Assembly: GCA_913056525.1 (NCBI GenBank) | Contig: CAJXLO010000004.1 | Coordinates: forward strand, 1 to 54,412 | Direction of reading: 5' to 3' | Source of the DNA: an uncultured Psychroflexus sp. | GTDB taxonomy: Bacteria; Bacteroidota; Bacteroidia; Flavobacteriales; Flavobacteriaceae | DNA: 54,412 nucleotides | In this document: piece by piece, positions 50,776 through 54,412 of the stretch | How the letters are laid out: every line of letters starts with the position of its first letter | Position numbering within the stretch: position 1 is the first letter of the stretch | Position numbers and translations under genes: made by a program | Notes under the pieces: generated by a model | Databases searched by the model: none | What the model saw: the letters and a program-made list of their open reading frames with translations, nothing else | What the model was told of the DNA's origin: nothing

Positions 50776-51012
50776 TTAGGTTTTGAACATGTTCAAATTG
50801 ATACCTAATTTGTCGTATATCTTTGTGCCTAGTTTTTTATAAAAATAAGTTGAACTCAAGGTCGCTACAAGCTCAGTAAGTAGATTTGTTACCGTAAGTC
50901 CTTTTTTAAGATAAATAAGGTCAATGGAAGCTTGCTGCTCGTAAATCTCGGATTTTAATTTGAGCAATTTCAAATCTTTATTGATTTCCTGAATGTTATT
51001 ATATCTTTTCAT
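50776..51012 (-). CDS. DUF6327-type small protein
   Basis: A 78-residue protein starting NIQEINKDLKLLKLKSEIYE, then a weakly hydrophobic C-terminal half (LTVTNLLTELVATL...). It matches what I recall as the DUF6327 family, which accompanies YtxH and holin-like genes in flavobacteria. Its ATG overlaps the holin-like gene by 4 bases. The function is unknown; it may bind the inner membrane complex formed by its partners. Confidence 0.65.
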   Translation of the reverse strand: MKRYNNIQEINKDLKLLKLKSEIYEQQASIDLIYLKKGLTVTNLLTELVATLSSTYFYKKLGTKIYDKLGINLNMFKT

Positions 51013-51389
51013 TCTTCAGTATGGTTTGAAGTAGAGGGTTCATCTTCAGAGTGGATGACCTTATAAATGAACTTTAAACTTACTTTTTCACTAATAGGCT
51101 TACCTGTAATGGCGAATATGATCAATAATACTAAGTAGGCTCCACCCATTATCATAAAGCCATAAGCGACGGAACCTATCATTTCACCTATAAAAAAGCT
51201 TAAACCTATAGATACGAACATAAATAACAAAAGCAAAAGCACACCTTTAACAGCCAACCTGAGAAGAGATGCGATTGCTTTTGTTGATTTTTTTAAAGCA
51301 TCAAGCTTATAATATTCTAATAAGCTCTTGATATATGCTTTTGAATCATCTGTTAAATCCGAAAAATGTTCATTGACCTTCTTAGCCAT
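51009..51389 (-). CDS. Holin-superfamily (phage_holin_3_6-like) membrane protein
   Basis: A 126-residue protein with a charged helical N-terminus (LTDDSKAYIKSLLEYYKLD), two membrane helices (about 48-70 and 74-98), and an acidic C-terminus. It fits the Phage_holin_3_6 (Actinobacteria/Bacteroidota-type) family, which despite its name is chromosomal and usually not a lysis gene. It lies between ytxH (3-nt gap) and the DUF6327 gene (4-base overlap), a three-gene unit often linked to envelope stress. No phage genes are nearby. Confidence 0.75.
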   Translation of the reverse strand: MAKKVNEHFSDLTDDSKAYIKSLLEYYKLDALKKSTKAIASLLRLAVKGVLLLLLFMFVSIGLSFFIGEMIGSVAYGFMIMGGAYLVLLIIFAITGKPISEKVSLKFIYKVIHSEDEPSTSNHTEE

Positions 51390-51392
51390 TCA

Positions 51393-51743
51393 CTATTTTT
51401 TCTGGCCTTTCAATTCGTCAAGGAGCTCTTTGTTCTTGTTCCTTAGTTCTGTGAGCTCAGATTCCATTTTAGAGATCATACCATCGGTTTTGTCAGAGGC
51501 TTTATTAAAAAGACTTTCTAATTGGTTTTCGAACTTTTCTTTGGTCGATTTGGAAAATTCACTGATTTCAGAAGAGGCGTTCTCGAACTGCTTGTTGAGG
51601 TTTTCCCTTGTCTTATCAGCTTCGTCTTTTAGTTGTTTTCTTGTCTTATCACCGCTTTGTGGAGCGTATAATAAAGCGATACCGGCACCTACCGTAATTC
51701 CTGTAGCTAGAGCTATGATCGTGTTTCCTGTGTTGTTTGCCAT
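51393..51743 (-). CDS. YtxH-domain protein
   Basis: A 116-residue protein with one N-terminal membrane helix (TGITVGAGIALLYAPQSG, about 14-31) and a long charged amphipathic helix rich in Lys, Glu and Asn to the end. The GVxxGxxxALLxAPxSGxxTR pattern identifies the YtxH (general stress) family. It is the first gene of the ytxH-holin-DUF6327 unit. Confidence 0.88.
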   Translation of the reverse strand: MANNTGNTIIALATGITVGAGIALLYAPQSGDKTRKQLKDEADKTRENLNKQFENASSEISEFSKSTKEKFENQLESLFNKASDKTDGMISKMESELTELRNKNKELLDELKGQKK

Positions 51744-51771
51744 AATATATATTTTTTATTGATTTACATAT

Positions 51772-51779
51772 CAAAAATA
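51772..51779 (-). promoter_or_regulatory. -7 box for the ytxH unit
   Basis: TATTTTTG on the minus strand, 28 nt before the ytxH ATG. Confidence 0.4.
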
Positions 51780-51832
51780 GGGAAAATCTATGATGATCGC
51801 TGTTAATGCATGGTTAATATATTTCTACACGA

Positions 51833-53506
51833 TCACTTCTTCCTCCAGTTGTCCCTAAGGGTTACCGTACGGTTGAAAACCCTCTTTTCTTCTGTGGAAT
51901 CCCGGTCCACACAAAAATACCCTATTCGCTGGAACTGATAGGTCTTGCCCACCTCAGCATCTTTTAAATTAGGCTCTATGAGCGCGGTCGTCACCTTAAG
52001 TGATTCCGGGTTAACAGACTCCAGAAAGCTCTCTTTAGCGTCTTTAACAGGGTTCTCATGAATGAACAACCTGTCGTACAATCTTACTTCTGCTTCTAGC
52101 GCATGTGCGGCAGATACCCAATGTAATGTCCCTTTCACCTTTCTAAGCGCAGCTTCCGTTCCGCTACCACTTCGGCTATCCTCATCATACGTACAATGTA
52201 CTTCCGTAATGTTGCCATCATTATCTTTTACCACATCATTCGCTTTTATAATATAACCGCTCTTTAATCTAACCTCTTTCCCTAATTTCAACCGAAAGAA
52301 CTTCCGATTGGCCTCTTCTCTAAAGTCGGCTTTTTCAATGTATAGCTCACGAGAAAATGGGACTTGATGCGTTCCTGCATTCTCGTCCTCCGGATTATTT
52401 TCTGTTTCTATCCATTCCACTTTATCTTCTGGATAATTAGTGATCACGACTTTCAGCGGATCGAGCACCGCCATAGCTCTATCTGCTACCTTGTTGAGGT
52501 CTTCGCGAACGCAAAATTCTAATCGAGAAACGTCGATGATGTTCTCGCGTTTTCCAATGCCTATGGCATCTGCAAAGTTCCTGATGCTGGCAGGTGTGAA
52601 ACCACGCCTTCGCATGCCGGCGATGGTAGGCATTCGTGGGTCATCCCAGGAATCTACATATCCTTTATCGACGAGCTCGGCTAATTTCCTTTTGCTCACC
52701 AGCGTATGGCTTAAGTTCCTTCTTGCGAACTCGCGTTGTTTGGGTTTGCGCTGATCCGATGAGGGTAATTTCTTGAGGAACCAATTGTACAACTCTCTGT
52801 GAGGTTGGAATTCCAGGGTGCAGAAAGAATGCGTGATCTGCTCAATATAATCTGATTGACCATGCGCCCAATCGTACATCGGATAGATCTTCCATTCGTT
52901 ACCGGTTCTGTGATGCGACTCGTGTAAACAGCGATACATCACCGGATCACGCATCAACATGTTCTTTGCACCCATGCTGATCTTAGCGCGTAGTACATTT
53001 TTCTTAGGTTCCGTTTCGCCATTTTTCATGGCTTCAAAAAGTGCCAGATTTTCCTCAACGGGTCGATCTCTGTAGGGACTTTCCGTTCCGGCTTCAGTAG
53101 GTGTTCCTTTTTGTTCAGCAATTGCCTCAGAAGTCTGGCTATCTACATACGCATCACCGTTTTTGATCATGTGGACCGCCCATTCATAAAGTTGTTGAAA
53201 ATAATCAGAAGCATAGCATTCCTTAGCCCATTTAAAACCTAACCATTCTACATCTTTTTTGATGGACTGGACGTACTGATCTTCCTCTTTTATAGGATTA
53301 GTATCATCAAAACGCAGATTGACCGGCGCGTTATATTTCTCGCCCAGGCCAAAGTTCAAACAAATCGCCGATGCGTGACCGATATGTAACAAACCATTAG
53401 GTTCCGGCGGAAAACGGAAACAAAGTTCGCTTTCCTGATAATCTGCTTTTAGGTCATCTTTGATGATCTGCTCTATAAAATGATCAGCCGAAGGAGTAGT
53501 TGCCAT
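51833..53506 (-). CDS. glnS: Glutaminyl-tRNA synthetase
   Basis: Charges tRNA-Gln directly with glutamine. The 557-residue class I synthetase has EPNGLLHIGHA (HIGH at 41-44), VNLRFDDTNP, and the KMSKS-equivalent LVSKRKL near 268, then the anticodon-binding beta-barrels. A GlnRS is typical of Bacteroidota and gammaproteobacteria; it suggests the organism does not need the GatCAB route for tRNA-Gln. A promoter box is 18 nt upstream. Confidence 0.97.
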   Translation of the reverse strand: MATTPSADHFIEQIIKDDLKADYQESELCFRFPPEPNGLLHIGHASAICLNFGLGEKYNAPVNLRFDDTNPIKEEDQYVQSIKKDVEWLGFKWAKECYASDYFQQLYEWAVHMIKNGDAYVDSQTSEAIAEQKGTPTEAGTESPYRDRPVEENLALFEAMKNGETEPKKNVLRAKISMGAKNMLMRDPVMYRCLHESHHRTGNEWKIYPMYDWAHGQSDYIEQITHSFCTLEFQPHRELYNWFLKKLPSSDQRKPKQREFARRNLSHTLVSKRKLAELVDKGYVDSWDDPRMPTIAGMRRRGFTPASIRNFADAIGIGKRENIIDVSRLEFCVREDLNKVADRAMAVLDPLKVVITNYPEDKVEWIETENNPEDENAGTHQVPFSRELYIEKADFREEANRKFFRLKLGKEVRLKSGYIIKANDVVKDNDGNITEVHCTYDEDSRSGSGTEAALRKVKGTLHWVSAAHALEAEVRLYDRLFIHENPVKDAKESFLESVNPESLKVTTALIEPNLKDAEVGKTYQFQRIGYFCVDRDSTEEKRVFNRTVTLRDNWRKK

Positions 53507-53524
53507 AGCTAAATTATTAAGCTA

Positions 53525-53532
53525 CAAATCTA
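53525..53532 (-). promoter_or_regulatory. -7 box for glnS
   Basis: TAGATTTG on the minus strand, a TAnnTTTG match 18 nt before the glnS ATG. Confidence 0.45.
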
Positions 53533-53729
53533 CTGAAATTATTAGTAGATGGTGTTTGCAGAATAATAATGTTGGGTGTTTTTTTGAACTAAGAGTAGCA
53601 TGCAGATCCACCTGAACGCTCAATCTTTGTAATCAGTGCACAACAAATATTATAATTTTAATATCACAATATCGCTCACATCATTTTCGATATTTAAAAC
53701 CAGTTATAAGTACAACAGAAGCCGGCAGC

Positions 53730-53749
53730 TTATTATCAGCCGATAATAA
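53730..53749 (-). terminator. Possible hairpin after the small exported protein gene
   Basis: TTATTATC-AGCC-GATAATAA: a perfect 8-bp stem with a 4-nt loop, lying 10 nt after the stop of the minus-strand gene at 53759. It has no T-run, so termination is uncertain. Confidence 0.35.
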
Positions 53750-53758
53750 AGCAGCCCC

Positions 53759-53953
53759 TTAGTGATCTTTCATTTTCTTCACTCCATAAGCAGCTCCAGC
53801 GATCAATCCTAAAGCAACTAGGGATGAAATAGGTGCCGGTTGTGAGTCGTTTTGCGAGTCGTCAAAGCCAGGTAATTGAGCGAAGCTTACGCTCGTGATC
53901 AACAAAAAGCTTATCATTAATACAGCTTGATTTAATTTATTTGTCTTTCTCAA
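53759..53953 (-). CDS. Small exported protein with C-terminal anchor (PID-CTERM-like)
   Basis: A 64-residue precursor. From a TTG at 53953 it has a basic start (RKTNK), a signal peptide ending near SFAQ, a short Asp/Ser/Gln-rich linker (about 13 residues), a hydrophobic segment SLVALGLIAGAAYGVKK and a charged end MKDH. The layout resembles the PID-CTERM protein-sorting signals of Bacteroidota, but the PID motif is PIS here. A longer TTG start at 53986 would fall in a hairpin. The internal ATG would leave no basic n-region. The mature function is unknown. Confidence 0.6.
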   Translation of the reverse strand: MRKTNKLNQAVLMISFLLITSVSFAQLPGFDDSQNDSQPAPISSLVALGLIAGAAYGVKKMKDH

Positions 53954-53975
53954 TGTAATGATTTTTATAAAACCT

Positions 53976-53995
53976 GTTCTAGTCAAGATTAGAAC
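53976..53995 (-). terminator. Possible terminator after the T9SS cargo gene
   Basis: GTTCTA-8-TAGAAC inverted repeat, followed on the minus strand by AGGTTTT. It lies 12 nt after the stop of the T9SS gene at 54008. The stem is only 6 bp, so it is a weak candidate. Confidence 0.35.
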
Positions 53996-54007
53996 TAGCT
54001 AAGTCTA

Positions 54008-54412
54008 TTATTTTATGATCAATCTTTCCTTGGCTGTCTCACCATTATTGATGACTTCTATGAAATAAACGCCGGCTTGATAACTGCCTAAATTCAATTT
54101 CAATTCGCCATTGCTCTCAAATGTTTCCTTTGTTTGCATTAGTCTTTGACCTAGCATATCGTATAAGTTTAGCTCAACATCATCGCCAGCCATCTGAGAT
54201 GCTGTGATTGTTAACTGACCGTCGGGTAACGGATTAGGATAAACTTCAAATTCAGCTAACTTCTCCTGATCGTTCACCCCAAAAGTCTCTACTTCAAAGT
54301 CCACACTAAAACGATCTGTAGCGATACTTCCCGGGATACTGGAATCTACCGTAAAGCTGATTGAATTAGCTCCGTTGGAAAGAAGCGTTTGATTGCCCGT
54401 ATAAGCATCAAC
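54008..54412 (-). CDS. T9SS-secreted protein, C-terminal part (runs off the right edge)
   Basis: The last 134 residues of a secreted or surface protein. The frame is fully open to the right edge. The end is a type A T9SS sorting domain (TIGR04183-like): FEVYPNPLPDGQLTI, then LNLYDMLGQRLMQ, GSYQAGVYFIEVINNGE and a final basic RLIIK. The part before it (NSISFTVDSSIPGSIATDRF) looks like a beta-rich extracellular domain. It shows that a T9SS must exist in this organism. Confidence 0.85.
   Translation of the reverse strand, partial: VDAYTGNQTLLSNGANSISFTVDSSIPGSIATDRFSVDFEVETFGVNDQEKLAEFEVYPNPLPDGQLTITASQMAGDDVELNLYDMLGQRLMQTKETFESNGELKLNLGSYQAGVYFIEVINNGETAKERLIIK

Noticed and set aside
51009-51389. 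Prophage, suggested by the holin-type gene
   Set aside because: No integrase, terminase, capsid or tail genes nearby; the YtxH neighbour marks the chromosomal holin-like family.
53954-53986. Longer TTG start of the small exported protein
   Set aside because: It falls in the hairpin after the T9SS gene and would put eleven residues in front of an otherwise complete signal peptide.

Overview
The window is a gene-dense stretch of a Flavobacteriaceae chromosome (Bacteroidota). The evidence is a gldH gliding lipoprotein, a protein ending in a type IX secretion (T9SS) sorting domain, clade-typical families (IPExxxVDY, DUF4175, DUF4286, DUF6327, DUF2723), TAnnTTTG promoter boxes, no Shine-Dalgarno sequences, and moderately A+T-rich DNA. 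The genus cannot be fixed from the sequence alone. No tRNA, rRNA, CRISPR array, complete insertion sequence or prophage was seen.

Layout. 1-14.9 kb is core housekeeping: the start of pgk, holB, an OmpH/Skp-like lipoprotein, a methyltransferase, mnmG, ybeY, a giant DUF4175 membrane coiled-coil protein, rsmI, then an acpP-fabF-rnc-IPExxxVDY-pyk run and the divergent purN-rnh pair. Two perfect 16-bp palindromes of the chromosomal parS type bracket mnmG, which suggests that this locus is a ParB-loading region near the replication origin. 15.0-22.2 kb is more accessory: a DUF3800 gene attached to the end of the mfd-thioesterase unit, and a stand-alone ATP-dependent DNA ligase between two non-coding stretches that carry repeats.

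22.2-27.4 kb is a four-gene envelope operon (DUF2723 membrane protein, basic-tailed exported protein, polysaccharide deacetylase, lipoprotein). 27.6-32.9 kb holds trhO and the overlapping ricT-gldH-pbp1A genes (gliding and peptidoglycan synthesis). 33-37.6 kb carries an exported protein, a membrane-anchored MutS-like ATPase, a TPR protein, a PmtA-like methyltransferase and the tail of a dead sodium/solute symporter. 38-46.2 kb is a co-directional set: mpl, a large TPR protein, DUF4286, rsmA, mgtE, thioesterase, 2-hydroxyacid dehydrogenase, a DUF4097-like exported protein and lspA. 46.4-54.4 kb has PPK2, a second copy of the TPR family, a folate ligase, hemW, a YtxH/holin/DUF6327 trio, glnS, a small C-terminal-anchor protein and the end of a T9SS cargo.

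Common themes are envelope building (pbp1A, mpl, lspA, deacetylase, DUF2723, gldH, T9SS) and RNA modification and translation (mnmG, ybeY, rsmI, rnc, trhO, rsmA, glnS). The observations most worth checking are the paired parS sites, a set of promoter boxes that sit 4-5 nt from start codons (predicted leaderless mRNAs), a 6-codon mini-ORF in front of trhO, the DUF2723 operon, and several decayed gene fragments in the few long gaps.
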